Assembly (NCBI GenBank): GCA_035546855.1
Contig: DASZVY010000054.1
Location: 26,958-90,957, forward strand
Reading direction: 5' to 3'
Source: Nitrobacter sp035546855
Lineage (GTDB): Bacteria; Pseudomonadota; Alphaproteobacteria; Rhizobiales; Xanthobacteraceae
DNA length: 64,000 nucleotides
Shown here: positions 43,216 through 51,212 of the stretch, one piece after another
Layout: every line of letters starts with the position of its first letter
How positions within the stretch are numbered: the stretch's first letter is position 1
The notes under the pieces: generated by a model
The model's input: only the letters and a program-made list of their open reading frames with translations
The model's database searches: none
Told to the model about the DNA's origin: nothing
Program-made: the position numbers and the translations under genes

Positions 43216-43334
43216 ACAAGATCGCCTCTCGGGAAAGTGAGCGGGGCCGCCCAGGTCCGGTGTAACCTGAGGCCGTTCTGGTCCGTATCTGTCGTCGGAA
43301 CGCCCGATGGTCGTTCGTTCGCGTGGAGAAAGCC

Positions 43335-43850
43335 ATGATTGACCGCCGTGTCCTGTTTGCATCCGTCGCCGGCGTCGGCGCGCTGACCGCATTTCGCTGG
43401 TTGCGTCCCGGTCCGGCCGAAGCCGCCGAAAAGAAGGCAGCGGAAAAATTCGAGATCGAAAAGACCGACGCCGAATGGCGCGCGCAACTGACGCCGCAGC
43501 AATACCGCATCCTGCGGCAGGAAGGCACCGAGCCGCCATGGACGAGCCCGCTGCTCAAGGAGCACCGCAAGGGCATCTTCGCCTGCGCCGGCTGCGACCT
43601 GCCGCTGTATTCGTCGGAGACGAAATTCGAGAGCGGCACCGGTTGGCCGAGCTTCTGGAAGCCGCTCGACAATGCGGTGGGTGAAACCAGGGACACGACG
43701 TTCGGCATGGTCCGGACCGAGGTTCACTGTCGCCGTTGCGGCGGCCATCTCGGCCATGTCTTCGACGACGGCCCAAAACCCACCGGCCTGCGCTATTGCA
43801 TGGACGGGCTGGCGCTGACCTTCCATCCGGCGACGCCCTCGGCGACGTAG
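43335..43850 (+). CDS. msrB: Periplasmic peptide-methionine (R)-S-oxide reductase, Tat-exported
   Basis: A 171-aa MsrB. An N-terminal twin-arginine-type signal (DRRVLFASVAGVGALTAF) indicates export. The zinc cysteines are in FACAGCD and CRRCGGHLGHVF, SGTGWPSFW is present, and the catalytic Cys sits in LRYCMDGLALTF. The usual neighbourhood of that Cys is RYCINSASL, so this is a variant. GTGGAGAAAGCC just upstream provides a GGAG ribosome site for the ATG at 43335. It repairs oxidised methionine in periplasmic proteins. The stop codon lies inside the left copy of the direct repeat that flanks brnTA. Confidence 0.92.
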   Translation: MIDRRVLFASVAGVGALTAFRWLRPGPAEAAEKKAAEKFEIEKTDAEWRAQLTPQQYRILRQEGTEPPWTSPLLKEHRKGIFACAGCDLPLYSSETKFESGTGWPSFWKPLDNAVGETRDTTFGMVRTEVHCRRCGGHLGHVFDDGPKPTGLRYCMDGLALTFHPATPSAT

Positions 43851-43857
43851 GTTTTTT
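43841..43857. repeat. Left direct repeat flanking the brnTA module
   Basis: GGCGACGTAGGTTTTTT at this position matches GGTGACGTAGGTTTTTT at 44441-44457 in 16 of 17 bases, the last 14 being identical. The copies are exactly 600 bp apart and enclose the brnT/brnA region. This copy includes the msrB stop codon; the other includes the end of brnA. They look like insertion footprints. Confidence 0.8.
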
Positions 43858-43906
43858 ATGCGGGGCCGAGCGTCTCGCAGTTATATTTTCTGTGCATACG
43901 TTTATA

Positions 43907-43935
43907 TTGACGGCGCAAATAAGTGTATGTACATT
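43907..43935 (+). promoter_or_regulatory. Likely brnTA promoter with overlapping operator
   Basis: TTGACG at 43907-43912 and TACATT at 43930-43935 are separated by 17 bases, a good sigma-70-type promoter. An inverted repeat brackets it: TGTGCATACG at 43891-43900 and, reversed, GTGTATGTAC at 43923-43932. BrnA antitoxins repress their own operon by binding such palindromes, so this is a plausible operator. The stretch is AT-rich relative to the surroundings. Confidence 0.62.
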
Positions 43936-43942
43936 AATTGCG

Positions 43943-44189
43943 GTGACGATCACTTTCAATCCTGACAAGCGCGCCGCCACGCTCGCCGATCGCGGCCTTG
44001 ATTTTCAGGATGCCGCTATCGTGTTCGGCGGCCGCACCTACACGCTGGAAGATCGCCGTTTCGCCTATCCGGAGCGGCGCTATCAGACCATCGGTTTCCT
44101 GGCGGGGCGCGGGTCGCCATGTCATCAGCATGAGAAAGTGCAATGCCCGCGAACAAGCAAAATTTAAAGAGCGATTTGAGCCGGGTTGA
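43943..44189 (+). pseudogene. brnT: brnT toxin pseudogene (internal deletion and frameshift)
   Basis: The first frame, from GTG at 43943, reads TITFNPDKRAATLADRGLDF and continues to RRYQTIGFLAGR, a clear BrnT ribonuclease toxin N-terminal part. The family's next segment (a strand like VVVVWTPRG) is missing. The remaining C-terminal part, RHVISMRKCNAREQAKF to the stop at 44189, is in another frame after only four intervening bases. About 30 bp appear lost. The product would therefore run out of frame and lack catalytic-fold residues. The first frame ends at a stop at 44165-44167. The brnA antitoxin gene overlaps its 3' end as usual. Confidence 0.85.
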
Positions 44190-44445
44190 CCGGCATACCA
44201 TCGCGCCGCACGAATACGACGACGCCCCGGAACTACCCGACGATTTTTTCGATCGCGCGGAGATTCGCGAGGGCGGCAAACTGATCCGGCGCGGAAGGCC
44301 CGCGCTCGGCGATAACGCCAAGCAGCCGGTAACGGTGCGCCTCGATGCCGATATCGTCGCGTCGTATCGCGCGCTAGGCCGCGGCTGGCAGACACAGATG
44401 AATGCCGACCTGCGGCGAGCCCGCAAACTTAATAAAACGGGGTGA
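44143..44445 (+). CDS. brnA: BrnA antitoxin (ribbon-helix-helix)
   Basis: A 100-aa antitoxin. The motif PDDFFDRAEIREGGKLIRRG and the C-terminal DNA-binding part PVTVRLDADIVASYRALG, then GWQTQMNADLR, are standard for BrnA. It normally neutralises BrnT and represses the operon. Here it is intact while brnT is broken, so it persists as a lone regulator or relic. Its ATG lies within the brnT remnant, matching the usual overlap. The gene ends within the right direct repeat. Confidence 0.9.
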   Translation: MPANKQNLKSDLSRVDRHTIAPHEYDDAPELPDDFFDRAEIREGGKLIRRGRPALGDNAKQPVTVRLDADIVASYRALGRGWQTQMNADLRRARKLNKTG

Positions 44446-44457
44446 CGTAGGTTTTTT
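44441..44457. repeat. Right direct repeat flanking the brnTA module
   Basis: Second copy of the 17-bp repeat (16 of 17 identical to 43841-43857). It overlaps the brnA stop codon. See the left copy for interpretation. Confidence 0.8.
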
Positions 44458-44609
44458 CGGAAGAGGTGCTCATGGCGCCGCCTGTTTTTCCGCGGAGGGG
44501 ACGTTACAGGAGCGTTGTTTGAGGAGATTTGGGACAGCGGCTGCGAGACGAAGAACCGTTCGCGGCCGTCGCGTTCGCCCGGCAAGAGTTGCCCTGCTAG
44601 GCAAGAGTG

Positions 44610-44638
44610 CCCCGGCCCCAGAGCCGGGGTTTTCTTTT
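44610..44638 (+). terminator. Intrinsic (rho-independent) terminator
   Basis: CCCCGGC at 44610-44616 and GCCGGGG at 44623-44629 pair around the loop CCCAGA, followed by TTTTCTTTT. It isolates the flgE promoter from transcription arriving from brnA and msrB. Confidence 0.88.
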
Positions 44639-44668
44639 CAATGCCCTGAAATACCTCAATTATTCCAA

Positions 44669-44685
44669 TTGGCACGGGAGTTGCG
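44669..44685 (+). promoter_or_regulatory. Sigma-54 promoter of the flgE-flgK-flgL operon
   Basis: TTGGCACG-GGAG-TTGCG matches the sigma-54 consensus at every conserved base, with GG at 44671-44672 and GC at 44683-44684 separated by ten bases. The flgE start lies 75 bp downstream. Polar flagellar hook genes in alphaproteobacteria are commonly RpoN-dependent with FlbD as activator; no FlbD site was identified here. Confidence 0.88.
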
Positions 44686-44758
44686 ACGCCGTTTCCGACT
44701 GCGGCTTTGGCTTGGCTGACATCCGGCGGGCCGCCCGGATCGAGTTGGAGAAGGTGTT

Positions 44759-46588
44759 ATGGGTATTTTCGACGCATTGAACACGTCAGTCGGCGGCTTG
44801 CAGGCGCAGTCCTTCGCGCTTCAGAACATTTCCGGCAACATCGCGAACGCCTCGACCACCGGCTACAAGGGCATCGACACCAGCTTCGACGACCTGATCC
44901 CGGACTCCACCAACCCGAACCGCCAGGTTGCCGGCGGCGTCACCGCCTACGCGCAGCAGACCATTACCACTCAGGGCACGGTGTCGGCCTCGACGGTCGG
45001 CACCTACATGGCGATCACCGGCGACGGCTTCTTCAATGTGCAGTCGCCCACCGGCACGGTGGACAATCAGCCGGTGTTTTCCGGCGTCACCTACTACACG
45101 CGGCGCGGTGATTTCCAGGTCAATGCCAATGGCAACCTCGTCAACAGCGCCGGCTATTATTTGATGGGCGTGCCGGTTGACCCAAAGACCGGCAACCCGC
45201 TCGGCAATGTGCCGCAGGTGCTGCAATTTCAGAACAACTTCATTCCGGCGCAGGCCACGACGACGCTGCAATACGCTGCCAACCTGCCCGCGACACCGAC
45301 CACGCAATCGAGCTCGACGGCGACAACCGGAACGATTACTGCGGCGGGTGGCCTCAATCCGTCCGACTTCACCAGCGGCTTCAACCCGCTGGTTGTCGGT
45401 ACGCCGGCGCCGGCCTACACCGACAACACAATCAGCGGATCGGCGGCGACAAACCAGCAGACCCCCCCGGTGGCAATCACAAGCGCCACGTTGCTATCGG
45501 GCACGGCGCCGAGCGATTCGCTGCCCAACGGTTTTGCAGTCGGTGACACTCTCACAGTGGATGGCACCACGATCACCTTCACAACAGCGGGTACCGGTGC
45601 GCAGGACGCGACCCATGTGCGGATCGACGACACGGTCGGCGACTTGCTAGGCAAGATAGGCGCGATCACAGGGGTTACGCCGACGATCGATTCCAGTACC
45701 GGTGCGATCACGTTGCACACCGGCACCGCGCAGGATCTCTCGGTCGCGAGTTCATCCGCTGGCTGGACTTCAATGGGCTTCGGCACGACCACCAACCTTG
45801 CGCGTGCCGGCGGTGGCACGCCGGGCGCCGGTACGGTGATCGCCAACGACCAGACCATCTTCCAGCAGGAATCGATCAGCGGCGGCGCCGTGACGGTCTA
45901 CGACTCGACCGGCACCGCGGTGAACCTGCAACTGCGCTGGGCCAAGACCGATAGCGCCTCGCTCGGCGCGGGCCATTCCGACACCTGGAACTTGTTCTAT
46001 CAGGCCGATCCCAACGCGACGGGAACGCAGGCAGCCTGGGTCAACGTGGGCACCAACTTCACCTTCGGCACCAACGGCCAGTTGTCGAGTCCGGTCGGCT
46101 CGTCGATCATCATTCCCAACGTCACCGTTGGAACCCAGTCGCTGGGAAATCTGACCTTCAACATCGGCACCGGCGGCCTCACGCAATATGCGAGCAGCGG
46201 CGGCAACGCCACCGTCAACGCGATCAATCAGAACGGCTACGCCGCGGGCCAGCTTCAGTCCGTCGCGGTCAACAACGACGGCATCGTGGTCGGCACGTTC
46301 TCGAACGGCCAGAACCTCGATCTCGCCCAGGTGTCGCTGTCGCATTTCAACGGCACGAACTATCTGAAGGCGCTCGATGGCGGCGCCTATGCGGTCACCG
46401 ACCAGTCGGGTCCGGCGATTGCCGGCGCGTCGGGACACATCAGCGGCTCGTCGCTCGAGGGCTCGAACACCGACATCGCGGATGAGTTCACCAAGCTGAT
46501 CGTGACCCAGCAGGCCTATTCGGCGAACACCAAGGTCATCACGACGGCGAACAGCATGGTCCAGGATCTCCTGAACGTGCTGCGGTGA
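44759..46588 (+). CDS. flgE: Flagellar hook protein FlgE, enlarged
   Basis: A 609-aa hook subunit. The N-terminus GIFDALNTSVGGLQAQSFAL and ANASTTGYKGI are the FlgE/FlgG-class rod-hook signature, with MAITGDGFFNVQ following. The C-terminus EFTKLIVTQQAYSANTKVIT forms the matching helix. Typical FlgE is about 400 residues. An insert at about residues 240-335 contains GDTLTVDGTTITFTTAG and ITLHTGTAQDLSVA, a flagellin hook-IN-like module. The insert uses rarer codons (CTA, ATA, ACA) than the rest. A GGAG ribosome site precedes the ATG. It is the first gene behind the sigma-54 promoter. Confidence 0.95.
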   Translation: MGIFDALNTSVGGLQAQSFALQNISGNIANASTTGYKGIDTSFDDLIPDSTNPNRQVAGGVTAYAQQTITTQGTVSASTVGTYMAITGDGFFNVQSPTGTVDNQPVFSGVTYYTRRGDFQVNANGNLVNSAGYYLMGVPVDPKTGNPLGNVPQVLQFQNNFIPAQATTTLQYAANLPATPTTQSSSTATTGTITAAGGLNPSDFTSGFNPLVVGTPAPAYTDNTISGSAATNQQTPPVAITSATLLSGTAPSDSLPNGFAVGDTLTVDGTTITFTTAGTGAQDATHVRIDDTVGDLLGKIGAITGVTPTIDSSTGAITLHTGTAQDLSVASSSAGWTSMGFGTTTNLARAGGGTPGAGTVIANDQTIFQQESISGGAVTVYDSTGTAVNLQLRWAKTDSASLGAGHSDTWNLFYQADPNATGTQAAWVNVGTNFTFGTNGQLSSPVGSSIIIPNVTVGTQSLGNLTFNIGTGGLTQYASSGGNATVNAINQNGYAAGQLQSVAVNNDGIVVGTFSNGQNLDLAQVSLSHFNGTNYLKALDGGAYAVTDQSGPAIAGASGHISGSSLEGSNTDIADEFTKLIVTQQAYSANTKVITTANSMVQDLLNVLR

Positions 46589-46627
46589 TCGCGTTTCCGA
46601 TTGACCTGATTTGAGGCGGGCAAAAAG

Positions 46628-48487
46628 ATGAGTTTGAGTTCGGCCCTCTCCATCGCGATATCGGGCCTGCGGGCAAACCAGGCGGCGCTGTCGATCGTCT
46701 CTTCGAACGTCGCCAACGCCAATACGGCCGGCTACGTCACGCAATCGCTCAACCAGAGCGAAACGATCACCGGCTCGACCGGCGCCGGCGTTCGCGTCAC
46801 CGGCGTCAGCCGTCAGCTCGATACCTATGTGCAGGCGCAACTGCGCACCGAAAACGCCGGCGGCGCCTATGCCGACCAGATGTCAACGGTGCTCGGCCAG
46901 TTGCAGAACGTCTACGGCACGCCGGGCAATGACGGTACGCTGGAAAACGCGCTCAACGATTTCACCTCGTCGTTGCAGGCGCTGTCGGCGAGCTCGGGCA
47001 ATTCCGCCGCGCAGTCCTCGGTGTTGAATGCGGCGCAGGCCCTGGCCCAGCAGCTCAACGCGACCACGCAGGGCATCCAGACGCTGCGCTCCAATGCCGA
47101 GCAGGACCTCTCGGTGTCGGTCAGCCAGGCCAACGCCGCGATGCAGCAGATCGCACAGATCAACCAGCGTCTGCAGTCGATGGATTCCACCGATCCGGCG
47201 GCCGCGACGCTGATGGATCAGCGCGATTCCGCCGTCGATCAACTGTCGAAGCTGATGGACATCCGCGCCGTCACCGACAGCTCGAACCAGACGTCGGTGT
47301 TCACGACGGCGGGCATTCAGCTCGTCGGTGGCGTGCAAGCGTCGACGCTGACATTCAACGCGCAGTCCTCGCTGACCGCGAGCTCGCAGTGGAATGCCGA
47401 TCCGAGCAAATCGAGCGTCGGCACCATCATGTGCCAGTTGCCCAACGGCGCCAAGGTCGACATGATCGCGACGCAGTCGATCAACTCCGGGCAGATCGCC
47501 GCCGACATCCAGCTTCGCGACAAGACGCTGGTGCAGGCGCAGGCGCAGGTCGACCAGATGGCCGCGACGCTGGCCAGTTCGCTGTCCAACATCACGACCG
47601 ACGGGACGGCGTCGGCAGGGCCGCCGACAAGCTCCACGTCCGACCTCTCGAACGTGCTTCCGGGCAATTCGTTCAACCTGACCTACACGGACACCGCGAC
47701 CAACACCCAGCACACCATCACGGTCGTGCGGGTCGACGACGCGAGCGCGCGGCCGATCCCGAACACCGCCTCCAATCCCAACGATCAGGTGATCGGCGTC
47801 GATTTCTCCGGGGGCGCCGCCTCGGTCGCGGCGCAACTCAGCGCGGCGCTCGGTTCCAACCTGACGTTTTCGGCATCGGGCTCCTCGCTGACGGTCACGA
47901 GCACGAATGCGGCCACCGTGAACGATACCTCGACGACGACGACGGTGCAGTCGCTGACATCGGGCGATCCGCAACTGCCGCTCTTCACCGATCGCAACTC
48001 GCTCTACACCGGCGCGATCACCGGCACGGGATCGCAGATCACGGGGCTCGCCGGGCGCATTCAGGTCAATGCCGCGCTGCTCGCCGATCCCTCGAAGCTC
48101 ACCACCTACAGCACGTCGCCGGCAACGGCGGCCGGCGACACCACGCGGTCCGACTTCATCTACAATCAGCTCACGACGGCGACCTACAGCTATTCGCCGC
48201 AGACCGGCCTCGGCTCAACGTCGTCGCCGTTCACGGGCACGTTGCCGTCGTACCTTCAGCAATTCATCAGTGCCCAGAGCAGCGCCGCGACCACGGCGCA
48301 GCAGGTGGCGCAGGGGCAGGACGTCGTCGTCAATACGCTGCAGCAAAAATTCAATGCCAAGGCTGGCGTCAATATCGACAGCGAGATGACCAACCTGATT
48401 TCGCTGCAGAACAGCTACGCGGCGAACGCGCACGTCATGTCGGTCGTCCAGAGCATGATGCAGACCCTGCTGCAGGCCCAGGTGTAA
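46628..48487 (+). CDS. flgK: Flagellar hook-filament junction protein FlgK
   Basis: A 619-aa hook-associated protein 1. N-terminal LSIAISGLRANQAALSIVSS and NVANANTAGYVTQS form the rod-hook motif; long helical D1 segments follow. The C-terminus MTNLISLQNSYAANAHVMSV is the matching helix. The middle (about 340-480) is a Ser/Thr-rich variable domain. It starts 39 bp after flgE with a GAGG-type ribosome site, in one operon with flgE and flgL. Secreted through the flagellar type III system. Confidence 0.93.
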   Translation: MSLSSALSIAISGLRANQAALSIVSSNVANANTAGYVTQSLNQSETITGSTGAGVRVTGVSRQLDTYVQAQLRTENAGGAYADQMSTVLGQLQNVYGTPGNDGTLENALNDFTSSLQALSASSGNSAAQSSVLNAAQALAQQLNATTQGIQTLRSNAEQDLSVSVSQANAAMQQIAQINQRLQSMDSTDPAAATLMDQRDSAVDQLSKLMDIRAVTDSSNQTSVFTTAGIQLVGGVQASTLTFNAQSSLTASSQWNADPSKSSVGTIMCQLPNGAKVDMIATQSINSGQIAADIQLRDKTLVQAQAQVDQMAATLASSLSNITTDGTASAGPPTSSTSDLSNVLPGNSFNLTYTDTATNTQHTITVVRVDDASARPIPNTASNPNDQVIGVDFSGGAASVAAQLSAALGSNLTFSASGSSLTVTSTNAATVNDTSTTTTVQSLTSGDPQLPLFTDRNSLYTGAITGTGSQITGLAGRIQVNAALLADPSKLTTYSTSPATAAGDTTRSDFIYNQLTTATYSYSPQTGLGSTSSPFTGTLPSYLQQFISAQSSAATTAQQVAQGQDVVVNTLQQKFNAKAGVNIDSEMTNLISLQNSYAANAHVMSVVQSMMQTLLQAQV

Positions 48488-48528
48488 AAAGGCATGTGTA
48501 AAAGGCATGGAAGCGTAAAGGTGTAGAG

Positions 48529-50301
48529 ATGGCGATCAACGGCATCAGCTTCGGCTCGGGCGTTCTCGGCGGCTCCATCCAGAGCCTCAAGAATCAGCTC
48601 GCCGATCTGCAGAACCAGCTCACCAGCGGCAAGGCGTCCACGACCTATTCGGGTATGGGCGCGAACGAGGGTTTCGCGATCGCCGCGAGGTCGCAGTTGT
48701 CGAACATCGCCGGCTTCACCGACACCATGGCCAAGGTGAACACCACGATCGGCGTTGAAAATACCGCGCTTCAGGCGCTGGTCGACATCGGCACGCAGCT
48801 TCAGACGGCGGCGACGAGCGGGACGCAGGCGTTGAACAGCGTCGGCCAGACCGCGGGGCAGCAGACGGCGGTGGCCGAACTCGGATCGATGCTCGACATC
48901 CTCAACACGCAGTCCGGCGACCGCTACATCTTCTCGGGCAGCGCGCTCAACACGCCCGCGGTCGTGTCCCAGGACACGCTGCTCAACGGCAACCCCTCGC
49001 AGGGAATCGCCGGGCTGAAGCAGGTGATCTCCGAGCGCAATCAGGCCGATCTCGGCAGCGATGGACTGGGGCGGATCGCGATCACTCAGCCGTCGTCGAC
49101 CTCGGTGTCGGTGGCGGAAGATGCCTCGCCCTCGGTGTTCGGCATGAAGCTGCAATCGGTCTCGTCGTCCCTGACGGGCGCGAGCCTCACCACGACGCCG
49201 GCGACCATCAACCTTCCGGCCAATGCCACCAATGGTCAAACCTTCGACGTCACCTTCCAGCAATCCGACGGCACCAGCAAGACCGTCACATTGACGGCAA
49301 CCACGACCGTGCCGCCGCCGGCGGGTTCATTCGCGATCGGCACGACGGCGGCCGATACGGCCGCGAACCTGAATGCGGCCCTGGCCAGCGCCGAAGGCGC
49401 CACGGGGCAGTTCGGCGCGCAGTTGACCGGCGTCAGTTCCAGCATGTCGGGCGTGACGGTGACGCCGGCCCAGACCTCGATCGATCTCGGCACCACCAAT
49501 CCGCAAGACGGCGATACCGTGAGCTTTTCGTTCAGCATGCCGGACGGCACGACGGAGGCGATCCAGTTGACGGCCTCGAGCGCGACGCCGACGCCGGCGG
49601 GTTCATTCGCGATCGGCGCGACGCCGGCTGCCACCGCCGCCAATCTTCAGACCGCGCTGAGTTCGTCGATCGGCACGCTGGCCAACACCTCGCTGGTCGC
49701 GGCCTCGGCGGTGCAGGCCACCAACGATTTCTTCGGCTCGCCGCCGCTCCGGGTGAACGTCACGCCGCCGGCGACGCTGGCGACCGCGACGTCGCAGACC
49801 GACGGCACGGCGAACACGGTCGCATGGTATACCGGCAACACCAGCACGACGTCGGCCCGCGCAAGCTCCACCGCACGCGTCGATCAGTCGATCACCGTGC
49901 AATACGGCATGCAGGCCAACGAGCAGGCCATCGTCACGCAATTGAAGGCGGTTGCCGTCATGGCGGCGTTCTCGGCGCCCGCGACCGGCACCAATTCGGC
50001 GGGACAGATCTCGGCGCTCAACGATCGCGTGGCGCAGAACCTGACCGCGCAACCGGGCCAGCAGACCATTCAGGACATCCAGACCGACCTCGCCAACGCG
50101 CAGACCGTCATGAAGGACGCGACATCGCGGCAGACGCTGACCCAGGCGACGCTGCAGGATGTGGTCGATCAGGCCGAGAATGTGTCGACCGACCAGGTGG
50201 CGAGCCAGTTGCTGGCCCTGCAGACCAACCTGCAGGCCTCGTACCAGACCACGTCGATGCTGTCGCAGCTCAGCCTGGTGAAATTCCTGCCGGTCGGGTA
50301 G
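48529..50301 (+). CDS. flgL: Flagellar hook-filament junction protein FlgL, enlarged
   Basis: A 590-aa hook-associated protein 3, about twice the usual ~300 residues. N-terminal helices (SIQSLKNQLADLQNQLTSGK) and C-terminal helices (DVVDQAENVSTDQVASQLLA) match FlgL/flagellin. GDRYIFSGSALNTPAV near residue 145 is the FlgL hallmark. The extra length is in the centre, where a module of about 91-92 residues occurs twice. It is the third gene of the flgE-flgK-flgL operon, 41 bp after flgK. Confidence 0.9.
   Translation: MAINGISFGSGVLGGSIQSLKNQLADLQNQLTSGKASTTYSGMGANEGFAIAARSQLSNIAGFTDTMAKVNTTIGVENTALQALVDIGTQLQTAATSGTQALNSVGQTAGQQTAVAELGSMLDILNTQSGDRYIFSGSALNTPAVVSQDTLLNGNPSQGIAGLKQVISERNQADLGSDGLGRIAITQPSSTSVSVAEDASPSVFGMKLQSVSSSLTGASLTTTPATINLPANATNGQTFDVTFQQSDGTSKTVTLTATTTVPPPAGSFAIGTTAADTAANLNAALASAEGATGQFGAQLTGVSSSMSGVTVTPAQTSIDLGTTNPQDGDTVSFSFSMPDGTTEAIQLTASSATPTPAGSFAIGATPAATAANLQTALSSSIGTLANTSLVAASAVQATNDFFGSPPLRVNVTPPATLATATSQTDGTANTVAWYTGNTSTTSARASSTARVDQSITVQYGMQANEQAIVTQLKAVAVMAAFSAPATGTNSAGQISALNDRVAQNLTAQPGQQTIQDIQTDLANAQTVMKDATSRQTLTQATLQDVVDQAENVSTDQVASQLLALQTNLQASYQTTSMLSQLSLVKFLPVG
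49141..49686 (+). repeat. Duplicated ~92-residue module within flgL
   Basis: The first copy begins FGMKLQSVSSSLTG at about 49138 and the second FGAQLTGVSSSMSG at about 49411. Both include PAGSFAIG followed by TAANLNAALAS or TAANLQTALSS. At the DNA level GCGGGTTCATTCGCGATCGG recurs 276 bp apart. The copies are otherwise well diverged, so the duplication is old, with the PAGSFAIG part kept nearly identical. Confidence 0.8.
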
Positions 50302-50394
50302 CTCGCCGGGCAGGGACTTAGGATTTCGTTAACCATGCCTGTTTACGGTTTGGTGAGGAATTCAAGCCGCCTTTTTGTCGCCGGAGCCCCCGAT

Positions 50395-51174
50395 ATGACC
50401 GACCGCGTTCGCCTCGTCGTCGCCACGCCTTGTTTTGGAGGGCAGGTGTCGACGATCTATGTCGGGTCGATCTTCAATCTGCAGCGGGTCATCCGGGCGC
50501 GCCCGAACATGGAGCTCAAGGTCGAGATGCGCGACGGCGACGCGCTGATCACGCGGGCCCGCGCCAACCTGGTGACGCTGTTCCTCGAAGATCCCGCCGC
50601 CACGCATCTCCTGTTCATCGACGCCGATATTGGCTTCAGCCCCGACCAGGTGTTCCGCCTGATCGACTCCGGCGCCGACGTTGCCGCCGGTCTTTATCCG
50701 ATCAAGCGGGTGAACTGGGACAAGGCGCGGCAGGCGATGGCGACAGGCGCGGCGAACGTGCCGTCATCGTCGCTTGACTACGTGCTCGAGATCGACGACG
50801 GCGCGGATATCGCCATTCGCGACGGTTTTACCCGCGTTCGCTATGCCGGCACCGGCTTCCTGATGATCCGGCGGCACGTGCTGGAGAAAATGTGCCGGCA
50901 TCCGGCTTACGCCTCGCTGCAGTTCTTCCGCGAGCATTCGCTCGATGCGCTGGCGGGAAGCTCGAACCGTTTCGCGCTGTTCGAATGCATGATCGATCCG
51001 GCGACGGGGACCTATCTCAGCGAGGACTTTGCCTTCTGCAAGCGGTGGACGGATATCGGCGGCGAGATCTGGGCCGATCTCCGCAGCCGGCTCGATCATG
51101 TCGGCCCGTCGGTTTTCCGCGGCGATATCTCGTCGCAATTCTCCGTTCCGGTCAGTGACGCCGATGCTGCCTGA
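50395..51174 (+). CDS. Glycosyltransferase-like protein (GT-A fold) in flagellar locus
   Basis: A 259-aa soluble protein. N-terminal RLVVATPCFGGQVSTIYV starts a nucleotide-binding fold. The metal-binding DxD appears as LFIDADIGFSPDQ at about residue 75. YLSEDFAFCKRW near residue 210 is like the catalytic ED of inverting GT-A enzymes. A GGAG site lies before the ATG at 50395; a longer frame from 50335 starts in the gap after flgL. It is the first of three tightly spaced genes and 93 bp after flgL. Flagellin or hook glycosylation is a tempting inference but the substrate is unknown. Confidence 0.72.
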   Translation: MTDRVRLVVATPCFGGQVSTIYVGSIFNLQRVIRARPNMELKVEMRDGDALITRARANLVTLFLEDPAATHLLFIDADIGFSPDQVFRLIDSGADVAAGLYPIKRVNWDKARQAMATGAANVPSSSLDYVLEIDDGADIAIRDGFTRVRYAGTGFLMIRRHVLEKMCRHPAYASLQFFREHSLDALAGSSNRFALFECMIDPATGTYLSEDFAFCKRWTDIGGEIWADLRSRLDHVGPSVFRGDISSQFSVPVSDADAA

Positions 51175-51212
51175 AGGCGGCGCGTCGCGTGCAGGACATG
51201 CGGGAGGGGCAG

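Larger units (their letters stand above)
44446..44758 (+). other. Intergenic region upstream of flgE, with possible small RNA
   Basis: 313 bp without a protein gene. From about 44500 to 44640 the sequence holds a short hairpin GGCAA-GAG-TTGCC, a repeated GGCAAGAGT, and ends in a strong intrinsic terminator, although no coding gene precedes it since brnA. This could be the 3' end of a small RNA or the terminator of the brnA transcript. A sigma-54 promoter for flgE follows. Confidence 0.45.

Noticed and set aside
43943..44167. Functional BrnT toxin in the first frame
   Set aside because: After GFLAGR the frame runs into unrelated residues, and the true C-terminal part is found in another frame, so the toxin is interrupted.
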